Assembly: GCA_002315285.1 (NCBI GenBank)
Contig: DCGR01000066.1
Span: 1-33,018 of the forward strand
Source of the DNA: Bacteroides sp. UBA1773
GTDB lineage: Bacteria > Bacteroidota > Bacteroidia > Bacteroidales > Bacteroidaceae
DNA: 33,018 bases
Reading direction: 5' to 3'
The notes beneath the pieces were generated by a model. It was not told the origin of the DNA. It was given only the letters and a program-made list of their open reading frames with translations, and did not search any database. The position numbers and the translations under genes were made by a program. This document shows positions 24,352-32,625 of the stretch, in pieces; the first letter of the stretch is position 1, and each line of letters begins with the position of its first letter.

Positions 24352-25722
24352 ATGTTTCATGGTTTTCAGACAGACATCACGGACATTGCACTTCCCGAGA
24401 AGTTCACCTTCCCCTTCAACTACAGGCCCCACCCGCTTTGCTGCAAGGCTGCCGATGAGGTGCGGGCTTATGTGCGGAGCCGGAACGACTGGAGCGGGGA
24501 TGTGAGCGCGGGCAAGATGTTTGGCGTGCTGGTGGTCCTGACACCACGGCATGAGCTGGGATTCGTGGCTGCCTTTTCGGGATTGTTGGCCGGACGGAAC
24601 TGCCATGAGTGGTTCGTGCCACCGGTGTTCGACTTCCTGCAGCCCGATGACTACTTCAAGCAGGAAGAGGCTCGGATCTGTGCCATCGGCCGGCTGATGG
24701 ACGAAACTGCTGACGAGGAACGCCGGACCCTGCTTGCGGAAGAGCGGAGGCATCGGTCGATGGCGTTGCAGGAGTGGCTGTTCAGGCAGTTCAGGGTGAA
24801 CAATGCACGGGGTGAGGAGAAAGACCTGCTGGAGGTTTTTGCTGCCACCTCGCACAGCGTTCCGCCAGGAGGGGCGGGCGAATGTGCGGAGCCCAAGATG
24901 CTGCAATATGCTTACCGGCATGGGCTGCTGCCGCTGGCCATGGCGGCCTTCTGGATGGGCGCTTCGCCGCAGGGCGAGGTGCGTTGCGACGGACAGTACT
25001 ATCCGGCCTGCAAGGGACGTTGTGGGCCCATCCTGCGATTCATGATGGAAGGGCTGGATGTGGAGCCTGACCCCCTGCAGGCAGGGCAGCAGTGTGTGTG
25101 GTCGTTGCCGGTGCTCTACGAGGATGCCTTCATAGCGGTGGTGAACAAACCCGAGGGCATGTTGAGCGTGCCTGGGAAAACGGATGCGCCCTCGGTGCAA
25201 AGCATCATGCGGATGCGCTATCCGGATGCCGACGGACCGATGATCGTACACCGGCTCGACATGAGCACTTCGGGACTGATGGTGGTGGTGAAGACAAGGG
25301 CCGCGCACAAGGACCTGCAGCAGCAGTTCCTGGAGCAACGCGTGAGGAAACGCTATGTGGCCTTGCTGCAAGGACACATTCCAGCGCGACGAGGCACCAT
25401 CGACCTCCCACTTTGTCCCGACATCATGAACCGGCCACAGCAAATGGTGAGCCTGCGATACGGAAAGCCTGCCCGGACGGACTACGAGGTGATGGGCCAT
25501 GCCGATGATGACACCACACGGGTGGCGTTCTACCCGCACACGGGGCGCACACACCAGCTCAGGGTGCACGCCGCCCATCCGCAAGGACTCAACACGCCCA
25601 TCGTGGGCGACGCTCTGTACGGACAGGCGGGCGACCGACTGTGTCTGCATGCCGAGGAAATATGGTTCGAACATCCCATCACCCACGAGCCGCTGCACTT
25701 TACTGCTCCTCCCGATTTCTGA
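24352..25722 (+). CDS. RluA-family pseudouridine synthase with long N-terminal domain
   Basis: A 456-residue two-part protein. Residues from about 245 onward are an RluA-type catalytic domain: NKPEGMLSVPG, HRLDMSTSGLMV with the catalytic Asp303, KRYVALLQG and PHTGRTHQLRVHAAHP. It should convert specific uridines in rRNA or tRNA to pseudouridine. The first 240 residues are not an S4 domain. They contain MFGVLVV and AFSGLLAG, a helical acidic stretch, and PPGGAGECAEPKMLQYAY with Cys178-Ala-Glu180, then YYPACKGRC with Cys220 and Cys224. The spacing suggests a zinc site of unknown role. The start at 24352 gives the FHGFQTDITDIALPEKF opening. Downstream is nth, 27 bases away. Confidence 0.88.
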   Translation: MFHGFQTDITDIALPEKFTFPFNYRPHPLCCKAADEVRAYVRSRNDWSGDVSAGKMFGVLVVLTPRHELGFVAAFSGLLAGRNCHEWFVPPVFDFLQPDDYFKQEEARICAIGRLMDETADEERRTLLAEERRHRSMALQEWLFRQFRVNNARGEEKDLLEVFAATSHSVPPGGAGECAEPKMLQYAYRHGLLPLAMAAFWMGASPQGEVRCDGQYYPACKGRCGPILRFMMEGLDVEPDPLQAGQQCVWSLPVLYEDAFIAVVNKPEGMLSVPGKTDAPSVQSIMRMRYPDADGPMIVHRLDMSTSGLMVVVKTRAAHKDLQQQFLEQRVRKRYVALLQGHIPARRGTIDLPLCPDIMNRPQQMVSLRYGKPARTDYEVMGHADDDTTRVAFYPHTGRTHQLRVHAAHPQGLNTPIVGDALYGQAGDRLCLHAEEIWFEHPITHEPLHFTAPPDF

Positions 25723-25749
25723 ACCGACAATGACATACACATCCCCATC

Positions 25750-26397
25750 ATGATCCCAATCAAGAAACGCTATGAGGCATCGCTCGGATATTTCGAGAGG
25801 ACGATGCCGGTGGCTGAGACAGAACTGCACTACTCCAACCCGTTCGAACTGCTTGTGGCGGTGATACTGAGTGCCCAATGCACCGACAAACGGGTGAACC
25901 TGATCACTCCGAAACTCTTTGCCGACTTCCCTACGCCTGAGGTCATGGCGGAGGCTTCGCCCGATGTCGTGTTCGACTACATCAGGAGCGTCAGCTATCC
26001 GAACAACAAGGCGAAACACCTGGTGGGAATGGCGCAGATGCTGGTGAAGGAATTCCACTCGGAGATTCCCGACAACCTCGACGCACTGACCCGGCTGCCG
26101 GGAGTGGGACGGAAGACGGCCAACGTGATTCAGAGCGTGGTGTTTCGGAAAGCCGCCATGGCCGTCGATACGCACGTGTTCAGGGTGAGCCATCGCATAG
26201 GGCTGGTGCCCGACACGTGCACCACTCCTTACGCTACGGAGCAGTATCTGATGAAGCACATCCCCCATGCGCTGGTGCCGAAAGCCCACCATTGGCTGAT
26301 CCTGCACGGACGCTACGTGTGCATGGCACGCAAACCCAAGTGCGGGGAATGTGGCCTGGGAGGTGTCTGCAAGTATGCGTTACAGGGTAAGCTGTAG
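25750..26397 (+). CDS. nth: Endonuclease III (DNA glycosylase/AP lyase)
   Basis: A 215-residue base-excision repair enzyme that removes oxidised pyrimidines and cleaves the abasic site. The helix-hairpin-helix motif LPGVGRKTANV contains the catalytic Lys122, and the conserved Asp140 lies in AVDTHVFRVSHR. The C-terminal [4Fe-4S] cysteines Cys191, Cys198, Cys201 and Cys207 have the exact C-x6-C-x2-C-x5-C spacing. Length matches the E. coli enzyme. It lies 27 bases after the pseudouridine synthase gene and probably shares its message. Its last 18 bases overlap the end of the convergent metallohydrolase gene. Confidence 0.96.
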   Translation: MIPIKKRYEASLGYFERTMPVAETELHYSNPFELLVAVILSAQCTDKRVNLITPKLFADFPTPEVMAEASPDVVFDYIRSVSYPNNKAKHLVGMAQMLVKEFHSEIPDNLDALTRLPGVGRKTANVIQSVVFRKAAMAVDTHVFRVSHRIGLVPDTCTTPYATEQYLMKHIPHALVPKAHHWLILHGRYVCMARKPKCGECGLGGVCKYALQGKL

Positions 26398-27156
26398 GCC
26401 ATCGTAGGCCAGGCGGACGTGGGCGGGCAGTGTGGCCTCCTCGGCGGCATGCAGCCCCACTTCGTGGCTGAAATGAATGAGCCAGGCACGGCGAGGGCCT
26501 ATGCGCGAAATGTTGTCGAGGGCTTGCTCCACGGTTTGGTGTGCAGGGTGAGGCTTGTGGCGGAGGGCATTGATGACCAGTGCTTCCACTCCTCGAAGCA
26601 GTCCGTACGACTCGGCTGGCATGGTGAGCATGTCGGTGATCCAGGCAAAACGGCCGATGCGGTAGCCCACGATGGGCAACTGGCCGTGCATGATGCGGAA
26701 AGGCATGATGTCCACGGTGTTGCCCTGCAGGTCTTGCACGGTGAACGGGCATCCGGGGAGAATGTCGGTCAGCGTGATGTGGGGCACACCCGGATAGAGA
26801 TGCTCGCGGAAGCAGTAAGGGATGCGTTGACGGATGGCATCGGCCGTGTCGGATTCGGCAAAAACGGGAATGTCGCGGAAACGGCAGAACGCACGCAAAT
26901 CGTCGATGCCTCCCACATGGTCGTAATGCTCGTGGGTGATGAGCACAGCGTCGATGGGGCGGTAGTCGTTGAGCGTGAGCATTTGTTGACGGAAGTCGGG
27001 ACCGCAGTCTATCAGGATGCGGATGCCATCGACCTCCACCAGTCCTGAACAGCGCAGGCGCCTGTCGCGTGCGTCGCTGCTGGTGCAGACACTGCAATTG
27101 CATCCGATTTCGGGCACACCGATGGACGTTCCGCTACCTAAAATGGAAACTTTCAT
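26380..27156 (-). CDS. MBL-fold metallohydrolase, PhnP-like
   Basis: A 258-residue metallo-beta-lactamase-fold phosphodiesterase. The active-site motif THEHYDH (His75, His77, Asp79, His80) is intact. GCNCSVC at 18-24 resembles the extra zinc-binding cysteines of PhnP, the phosphoribosyl cyclic phosphate phosphodiesterase, and a further Cys is at 36. Later metal ligands are visible in FRIMHGQLP and FAWITDML, and the terminal IHFSHE. There is no other phosphonate gene here, so the substrate is open; a cyclic nucleotide or RNA-derived phosphodiester is possible. It overlaps murB by four bases (ATGA) on its upstream side, so it is translated from the same message. The 3' end overlaps nth by 18 bases. 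Confidence 0.88.
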   Translation of the reverse strand: MKVSILGSGTSIGVPEIGCNCSVCTSSDARDRRLRCSGLVEVDGIRILIDCGPDFRQQMLTLNDYRPIDAVLITHEHYDHVGGIDDLRAFCRFRDIPVFAESDTADAIRQRIPYCFREHLYPGVPHITLTDILPGCPFTVQDLQGNTVDIMPFRIMHGQLPIVGYRIGRFAWITDMLTMPAESYGLLRGVEALVINALRHKPHPAHQTVEQALDNISRIGPRRAWLIHFSHEVGLHAAEEATLPAHVRLAYDGLQLTL

Positions 27157-28166
27157 ACGATGTTCACCTCCGGCTCAATGTTGATGCCGAACTGTTGGAA
27201 GACTGAGTACTGTATGGCTTTCGACAATGCCACGACCTCTTGCCCTGTGGCTTGGCCACAGTTGATGAGAATCAGTGCCTGTTTGCTGTGTACGCCCGCA
27301 TTGCCTACCTGCTGTCCCTTCCACCCGCAGCGGTCGATCATCCATGCTGCCGGGATCTTCACGTTGTCCTCATCCACGTCATAGTAGGGCATGTCGGGGT
27401 AGGCTTCGTGAAGCAGCTCGAAACGCCGGCGACCGATCATGGGATTCATGAAAAAGCTGCCGGCGTTGCCTGTGACATCGGGGTCGGGCAACTTGTCGCG
27501 ACGGATGGCGATGATGACATTGCGCACATTCTCGATGGTGGGCTCCAGTTGCTGCCGGCTGAGTTCCTCCTTCACATTGCCGTAACCCACGTTCAGCGTG
27601 GGCAGTTTCGAAAGCCGGAAGGTGACGTGAGTGATGATGAAACGCCCCGACCACTCCTGCTTGAAACGGCTGTTGCGGTAGGCGTATCCGCACTCTTTGG
27701 TGCTGAATACGGTGGGTTGATGACTTCCCACATCGTAGGCTTCGACAGACAGGATGATGTCCTTGGCCTCGGCTCCGTATGCTCCGATGTTTTGGACGGC
27801 CGACGAACCCACCTCGCCGGGAATGAGCGAGAGATTCTCGGCACCATACCAGTGATGCGACACGCAGTGGGCTATGAAGTCGTCGAAGAGCTCGCCTGCG
27901 CCAACGCGCACAAACACGTCCGATTCTTTCTCGTCGATGAGTCGTATGCCCTTGATGGCCGAGTGGAAGATGGTGCCGGCATAGTCGGATTGGAACAGGA
28001 GGTTGCTGCCGCGGCCGATGTGCATCCAAGGCCCCTCGAAGTAGGTGCCTTCGTCGAGCAATTGTTTCAGCTCATCATCGCTGTCGTATTCGACGAAATG
28101 CCTACAACGCACATCGAAATGGAAGGTGTTGTGAGGTAGCAGGGAGTAGTCGTGTCCTATTTTCAT
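27153..28166 (-). CDS. murB: UDP-N-acetylenolpyruvoylglucosamine reductase
   Basis: A 337-residue FAD enzyme that reduces UDP-GlcNAc-enolpyruvate to UDP-MurNAc, an early cytoplasmic step of peptidoglycan synthesis. Signatures: NTFHFDVRC near the start, HIGRGSNLLF, the FAD-binding IPGEVGSSAVQNIGAYGAE around residue 115, YRNSRFK, and NAGSFFMNP with the catalytic Ser; the C-terminus has AGVHSKQALILIN. The start at 28166 is chosen because its ATG shares one base with the upstream stop (TGATG), giving tight coupling; an ATG at 28175 would add three residues. It is the middle gene of a lipoprotein-murB-metallohydrolase operon. Confidence 0.96.
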   Translation of the reverse strand: MKIGHDYSLLPHNTFHFDVRCRHFVEYDSDDELKQLLDEGTYFEGPWMHIGRGSNLLFQSDYAGTIFHSAIKGIRLIDEKESDVFVRVGAGELFDDFIAHCVSHHWYGAENLSLIPGEVGSSAVQNIGAYGAEAKDIILSVEAYDVGSHQPTVFSTKECGYAYRNSRFKQEWSGRFIITHVTFRLSKLPTLNVGYGNVKEELSRQQLEPTIENVRNVIIAIRRDKLPDPDVTGNAGSFFMNPMIGRRRFELLHEAYPDMPYYDVDEDNVKIPAAWMIDRCGWKGQQVGNAGVHSKQALILINCGQATGQEVVALSKAIQYSVFQQFGINIEPEVNIV

Positions 28167-29032
28167 CAGTCGCAAGCGTCTTCAAATTGCACAAGCTTCC
28201 ATATTCCCTCGCGTCGTTCGAAGTAGAGGAGGTTGTTGAATCCGTTGCCAAATCCTTTGAGCGAAAGGATGAGGTGGTCGGACTCGTTGATAGATGGTGC
28301 GTTGCTGTGTACGATATTGGTGAGCACATCGGCAGGACAGTCGGGCTTGAAGGCAAACCATTGCCCTGGTTCCAGGGTGGTCTGGAGAATCTCAAACTCA
28401 TTGTCAGGGTCGGCTGTGATGTAGTTCAGGGGCTCTTTCACGCGTTGCGACTGGAAGGTGGAGTCGGCCGTGAAATGTTGGTAGAACTCATAAAAGTCTT
28501 CCTGGGCGGCTGTGGTGTCCTGGGGAGCCAAGGCACCGTAGTCGATGGCCTCCAGTTTCCACTTGCCATTGATGCGTTCGAAATAATAGCGCTTTACGGT
28601 GCGCTCGTGCAGATAAATCCATTCCACCTGCGCACTGGTGGAATTCATGTCTTCCTCGGCTTCGATGCTGTCGTTGCTGCTATAGATTTCGGTGTAAACT
28701 TCTTTTGCACTGAGCATGGGGTCGAACACCCAGTCGGCTTTCTGGATGGTGTCTTTCTTCTCAAACGTGTAGGAGGGTAGGGGAAAGCTGATGCGCGAAC
28801 GCTGCAGACGCTCATCGGTGGAGAAATTGTAGATGAAATCGGTGAAACTCTCATCGATGGTCTTGGGTTGCTCGGGTTCCGGATCCTTTACTTCGCGTAT
28901 GAACGTGGAATCAATGGCATAGAGCAGCGAATCGACATTTCGGTGAATGTCGCCTTTCGTCGCTTCCGATTTGCTCCCACCACAAGCAATCAACAGCAAA
29001 AAGAGGTATAAGCACTCTGAAAATTGTTTCAT
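28166..29032 (-). CDS. DUF4348-like lipoprotein
   Basis: A 288-residue exported lipoprotein (lipobox LIAC, Cys17). After a low-complexity acidic linker, DESFTDFIYNFSTDERLQRSRISFPLP begins two similar halves: the second is EDFYEFYQHFTADSTFQSQRVKEPL around residue 180. This internal duplication, each with an aromatic-rich helix then a strand, fits the Bacteroidetes DUF4348 family. No enzyme motif is visible. It is upstream of murB with a one-base start/stop overlap, so it is in the same operon and may have an envelope-related role. Function is unknown and the family call rests on the repeated pattern. Confidence 0.75.
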   Translation of the reverse strand: MKQFSECLYLFLLLIACGGSKSEATKGDIHRNVDSLLYAIDSTFIREVKDPEPEQPKTIDESFTDFIYNFSTDERLQRSRISFPLPSYTFEKKDTIQKADWVFDPMLSAKEVYTEIYSSNDSIEAEEDMNSTSAQVEWIYLHERTVKRYYFERINGKWKLEAIDYGALAPQDTTAAQEDFYEFYQHFTADSTFQSQRVKEPLNYITADPDNEFEILQTTLEPGQWFAFKPDCPADVLTNIVHSNAPSINESDHLILSLKGFGNGFNNLLYFERREGIWKLVQFEDACD

Positions 29033-29058
29033 CTATCAGTGATTTGAAAAAAACGTCG

Positions 29059-29066
29059 CAAAAATA
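29059..29066 (-). promoter_or_regulatory. Candidate -7 element for the DUF4348-murB operon
   Basis: Minus-strand TATTTTTG followed by CG matches TAnnTTTG, 26 bases before the lipoprotein start. There is no TTTG at 19 bases, so the support is from the -7 element and position only. Confidence 0.45.
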
Positions 29067-29087
29067 ATGCTTTTTTCCGATTTTTCG

Positions 29088-29095
29088 TAAATTTG
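29088..29095 (+). promoter_or_regulatory. Candidate -7 element for pheS
   Basis: TAAATTTG followed by CA is a perfect TAnnTTTG match, 28 bases before the pheS ATG and identical to the element of the efflux operon. No clear -33 element is seen. Confidence 0.5.
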
Positions 29096-29123
29096 CACCC
29101 AAATATTTAAAAACGATGAGATA

Positions 29124-30158
29124 ATGTTAGCGAAAATAGAAGAACTACTGCAGGAGATTGACACGCTGAAAGTTGCCAATGCCGACGAGATAGAGGCCCT
29201 TCGCATCAAGTATCTGAGCAAGAAGGGCATTATCACAGCCTTGATGGCCGATTTCCGCAATGTGCCTGCCGAACAGAAAAAAGAGGTGGGGATGCGAATC
29301 AACGAATTGAAAAACAAGGCTCAGGAACGTATTGCAGCCTTGAAGGAGGTTTTTGAGACACAAGACAACGGATCGAACGACTTCGACCTTACCCGCACTC
29401 CTTATCCTATAGGGTTGGGTACGCGTCATCCGCTAAGCATTGTGAAAAACGAAATCATCGACATTTTCCATCGTCTGGGATTTTCGATTGCCGACGGACC
29501 TGAGATAGAGGACGACTGGCATGTGTTCTCGGCCATGAACTTTGCGGAGGACCATCCGGCACGCGACATGCAAGACACTTTCTTCGTCGAATCAAACCCC
29601 GAGCATGTCACCAAGAACATCATCCTGCGTACACACACTTCTTCTGTGCAGAGTCGCGTGATGGAGGCCACGCAACCGCCTATCCGCATCATCTGCCCGG
29701 GACGTGTCTATCGCAATGAGGCCATCAGCTATCGCGCTCACGCCTTCTTCCATCAGGTGGAGGCACTTTACATCGACAGGAACGTGTCGTTCACCGACTT
29801 GAAGCAGGTGTTGCTGCTGTTTGCCAAGGAAATGTTCGGTGCCGACACGCAGATCCGTTTGCGTCCCTCTTATTTCCCCTTCACCGAGCCAAGTGCCGAG
29901 ATGGACATCAGTTGTAACATCTGCGGCGGCAAGGGATGCCCATTCTGCAAGGGCACAGGTTGGGTGGAAATCCTGGGTTGTGGCATGGTGGATCCGAACG
30001 TGTTGGAACTGAACGGCATTGACAGCAAGACCTATTCGGGCTATGCGCTGGGAATGGGTATTGAGCGTATCGCCAATCTGAAATATCGTGTGAACGACTT
30101 GCGCCTGTTCTCCGAGAACGACACGCGTTTCCTCCACGAGTTCGACGCAGCCAACTAA
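29124..30158 (+). CDS. pheS: Phenylalanyl-tRNA synthetase alpha subunit
   Basis: A 344-residue catalytic subunit of the alpha2-beta2 class II synthetase that charges tRNA-Phe. The N-terminal coiled-coil contains LRIKYLSKKGIITALM, which binds tRNA. HPLSIVKNEI, LRTHTSSVQSRVM, motif 2 PGRVYRNEAISYRAHAFFH and motif 3 GYALGMGIERIANLKY are all present. A four-cysteine insertion (Cys264, 267, 272, 275, in SCNICGGKGCPFC) lies near the active site and is likely a zinc ribbon. pheT is not adjacent; the next gene downstream is on the opposite strand after a terminator. The ATG at 29124 gives the standard start. Confidence 0.97.
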   Translation: MLAKIEELLQEIDTLKVANADEIEALRIKYLSKKGIITALMADFRNVPAEQKKEVGMRINELKNKAQERIAALKEVFETQDNGSNDFDLTRTPYPIGLGTRHPLSIVKNEIIDIFHRLGFSIADGPEIEDDWHVFSAMNFAEDHPARDMQDTFFVESNPEHVTKNIILRTHTSSVQSRVMEATQPPIRIICPGRVYRNEAISYRAHAFFHQVEALYIDRNVSFTDLKQVLLLFAKEMFGADTQIRLRPSYFPFTEPSAEMDISCNICGGKGCPFCKGTGWVEILGCGMVDPNVLELNGIDSKTYSGYALGMGIERIANLKYRVNDLRLFSENDTRFLHEFDAAN

Positions 30159-30190
30159 GGTGTTGTGAAAAGTCAAGGATAACAATTCCG

Positions 30191-30228
30191 AAGGTTGAAT
30201 CTCGCGCAAGGTTCAACCTTTGTTTTTT
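30191..30228 (+). terminator. Intrinsic terminator of pheS
   Basis: A 9-bp perfect stem (30191-30199 with 30212-30220, loop of 12) is followed by TG and six T residues (30223-30228), 33 bases after the pheS stop. Bases from here to 30354 hold no further feature I can support. Confidence 0.8.
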
Positions 30229-30354
30229 CCCCTTGTAGATGTGTACTGCAATAAAGTCTTGTTAGTGTTGGTGATGTTTGCTCATTATTTCCATATCTAC
30301 TATTGCCCAAAACTCCTCAGGTACGGATGATACGTTTGTCGCAATACCCTCATC

Positions 30355-31653
30355 TCACCTTTTCTCTGTCAGCCATTCCACAATGGTTTGCAAGGCTTCC
30401 GGGGCGAAGGTCTCTTCTATTTGTCCGTATTCTTGCGTGGTGCCGTTCTGACAATGTTGGAACAGGTGGTTCAGCCCGTCGAGGGCTACTATCTGATGAT
30501 TGCAACTGGTCAATCCTTTCGTCAGGGTCTCGAGATTGGTGACGCAATCTACTTGGGTATCTTTTTTGCCATTCAGGGCAAGTACAGGACAAGTGATTTT
30601 CGACAGCTGGCTGCTTGCATCGATGGTGAGGAACTGACGGATGTAAGGCGATGCGGCTTGCTTCAAGGCTGCGTCGAAGGCTGGCTTGAGCATGGCAGGA
30701 ACTTCCGGCGCCGCAATCTCGCTGGGCTGCTTGCCGGCAATCAACTGGTCGAAGACTGTTCCTATTGCCTTGCAGTAGGCACTGATAGCATCCTGAGGCA
30801 CTCCGCTGGTTTTTAGCAACAACTCATTCTGGAGTAACAACGTTGTTTTGCCCGATACGGCCATGCCAGCAAGCGACACCACGAAGTCGGTATGTCCTTC
30901 TGCAGCCAACATCAAGGCAATGGTTCCACCTTCGCTATGTCCAATAATGCCTACATGATTGAATCGCTTTCGCAACTGGTTGACGGCCGCCAAGGCATCG
31001 CTTTTGAAGTGAAGAGTGGTGAGACTGTCTTTGGGAAAAGAGGAATCGTTGAATCCGCGATCATCATAACGATAGGTGGCAAAGCCGTGGCGTGCCAGTG
31101 CATCGGCAATGACAGCGAAAGGCTTGTGCTCAAAAAGTTCCTCATCGCGGTTTTGCAGTCCGCTACCCGTAACCATTACAAGTAGAGGTGTGTGCTGGTT
31201 ATAGTCTTTGGGCAGAGTGAGCGTACCATGGATTGTCAGTGCCCCGTTGCTGAATGACAGTTCTTCGGTAGTGTAGGGAAATGGAGGTGTAGGTGTCTGC
31301 GGTCGGTTGACTTTCTTTTCCCCTTGAGTAAGGGTTAATGGCAAGGTGGCGGTACCTTGCTTGAAAAGTCCAGTGATGGTGGTACCGTCAAGTTTCCCTT
31401 CATAACTGCCGCTTATGGCAGGAATCAGGATTTTGACATCACCATTATCGCTGCGTGTCCACTGTGTTGGAATACCTTTGGCTCCTTGCAATGGGGAATC
31501 GAAGGTGCAGCCATTGGCCGAAAAATTGAACACCAATGGCAACTTTGTACCATTTACCAGATTGACGAGCAATTCGCCGCTCCAGCTACCCTCCTGGGCT
31601 ACCAATGAGGTTGATGCCAGAAGTAAAAGCGAAAGAATGAGTTTTTTTAGCAT
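30355..31653 (-). CDS. Exported alpha/beta hydrolase
   Basis: A 432-residue secreted serine hydrolase of the alpha/beta fold. The signal peptide ends near LVAQ. An N-terminal beta-rich domain of about 110 residues (SWSGELLV onward) is followed by the catalytic domain. The oxyanion region is MVTGSGLQNRDEE near residue 160, the nucleophile elbow is IIGHSEGGTIA with Ser240, then Asp365 in ALNGKKDTQV and His396 in LDGLNHLF. The layout resembles Bacteroidetes hydrolases related to prolyl oligopeptidase-type or bile-acid-CoA-type enzymes, but the substrate is not clear. The stop is on the minus strand against the pheS terminator region; no clear promoter was found. Confidence 0.83.
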   Translation of the reverse strand: MLKKLILSLLLLASTSLVAQEGSWSGELLVNLVNGTKLPLVFNFSANGCTFDSPLQGAKGIPTQWTRSDNGDVKILIPAISGSYEGKLDGTTITGLFKQGTATLPLTLTQGEKKVNRPQTPTPPFPYTTEELSFSNGALTIHGTLTLPKDYNQHTPLLVMVTGSGLQNRDEELFEHKPFAVIADALARHGFATYRYDDRGFNDSSFPKDSLTTLHFKSDALAAVNQLRKRFNHVGIIGHSEGGTIALMLAAEGHTDFVVSLAGMAVSGKTTLLLQNELLLKTSGVPQDAISAYCKAIGTVFDQLIAGKQPSEIAAPEVPAMLKPAFDAALKQAASPYIRQFLTIDASSQLSKITCPVLALNGKKDTQVDCVTNLETLTKGLTSCNHQIVALDGLNHLFQHCQNGTTQEYGQIEETFAPEALQTIVEWLTEKR

Positions 31654-31733
31654 GATGAAATGTTGGAATTGTTTCTGTTAGAATATATACATGTTGGTAC
31701 AGAATGGAGGCAATGACCTTCAAAAAATGATTC

Positions 31734-31940
31734 TCAATTTTCCTTGTATTCCAGCACATCGCCAGGTGTGCAGTCAAGTGCTCTGCAAATGGCTTCAAGG
31801 GTCGAAAATCTGATGGCCTTGGCTTTGCCTGTCTTCAGTATGGATAGGTTAGCGGGTGTGATGCCAATCTTTTCGGCCAATTCGTTCGATGATATTTTCC
31901 TTTTAGCCATCATCACATCCACGTTTACGATAATGCTCAT
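31734..31940 (-). CDS. XRE-family transcriptional regulator (YozG-like)
   Basis: A 68-residue protein that is almost entirely a Cro/C1 helix-turn-helix: SSNELAEKIGITPANLSILKTGKAKAIRFSTLEAICRALDCTPGDVLEY in consecutive helices, with the recognition helix near residues 28-38. Such small regulators usually sit next to a DUF2975 membrane protein, which is the case here: the DUF2975 gene ends 16 bases upstream on the same strand. It is therefore probably cotranscribed and may autoregulate the pair through the inverted repeats at 32626-32710. Two further ATGs just inside could shorten the N-terminus without loss of the fold. The effector is unknown. Confidence 0.88.
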   Translation of the reverse strand: MSIIVNVDVMMAKRKISSNELAEKIGITPANLSILKTGKAKAIRFSTLEAICRALDCTPGDVLEYKEN

Positions 31941-31956
31941 TATTTATCCTCCCAAT

Positions 31957-32610
31957 TCAGATAGTCAATTCTTGTTCCTCTTTCAGTTGGCGGGCAATCT
32001 TGAAGATTTGTCCGATTATCAGCATCCCTATACCAGCAAGCAGCAGACTGGTATGGGGGTATTCTATGATACTCACAATGTATTCCTCAAACTCATACAA
32101 CGCCGTATTCTGCATATAATTCAGTATGGTTACAGCCCACGACTCGGCATAATGGATTATCAGTAGCCATCCACACCATGCGAGTCGTTGTTCCAACCGC
32201 TTATCGAAGATTCTGTTGCGGTTGACTGATAAAATGATATCGACCAAAAACACCAAAAACAGCACACATACTGCCAATGAAAGGAATCCTAAGGCAGGCA
32301 TCACGATGTTGAACATTCGATGGTCATCACGGCTCAGTTCTGGAGCGTTTACCAAGGCTTGTATAAGTTGTACATTCTCTTCCTTACCTGTTTTGGTGTT
32401 GACGATACGATGGCTCCATTTCATAGGACCTTTTTTGGGTAACACACCCACTGAGCTTACTACTCCTGTGGGGGTGACGGTCTGTTCGATGGTCGTTGCA
32501 TCCCAGCCTTGCATGAACCCTGTAGCAAACGTAGTCAGCATCGGTACTGCCAGACCAAACAACAAAGCTATAAGCATGACCACACACATCAAATTGAATT
32601 TCTTTTTCAT
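31957..32610 (-). CDS. DUF2975 membrane protein
   Basis: A 217-residue inner-membrane protein with four predicted hydrophobic helices: about residues 7-30, 105-130, 143-162 and 186-206. An extracytoplasmic loop holds the segment between the first two. The pattern, and the XRE regulator directly downstream, match the DUF2975 family. Function unknown; partners in other genomes suggest a sensing or membrane-control role, but I cannot support one here. The ATG at 32610 starts MKKKFNLM just before the first helix and lies about 37 bases from the consensus promoter. Alternative: any small four-helix membrane protein. Confidence 0.8.
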   Translation of the reverse strand: MKKKFNLMCVVMLIALLFGLAVPMLTTFATGFMQGWDATTIEQTVTPTGVVSSVGVLPKKGPMKWSHRIVNTKTGKEENVQLIQALVNAPELSRDDHRMFNIVMPALGFLSLAVCVLFLVFLVDIILSVNRNRIFDKRLEQRLAWCGWLLIIHYAESWAVTILNYMQNTALYEFEEYIVSIIEYPHTSLLLAGIGMLIIGQIFKIARQLKEEQELTI

Positions 32611-32625
32611 TTCATATTTATTGTT

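Noticed and set aside
23593..26307. 904-residue minus-strand open frame
   Set aside because: It lies antisense to the RluA-type gene and nth and runs through the transporter gene in another frame. Its translation is low-complexity and rich in His, Pro and Arg with no domain, as expected from GC-rich antisense of real genes.
26234..27103. 289-residue minus-strand frame over nth and the metallohydrolase
   Set aside because: Different frame from the PhnP-like gene, composition dominated by His/Arg/Pro; the overlapping gene has a complete MBL motif.
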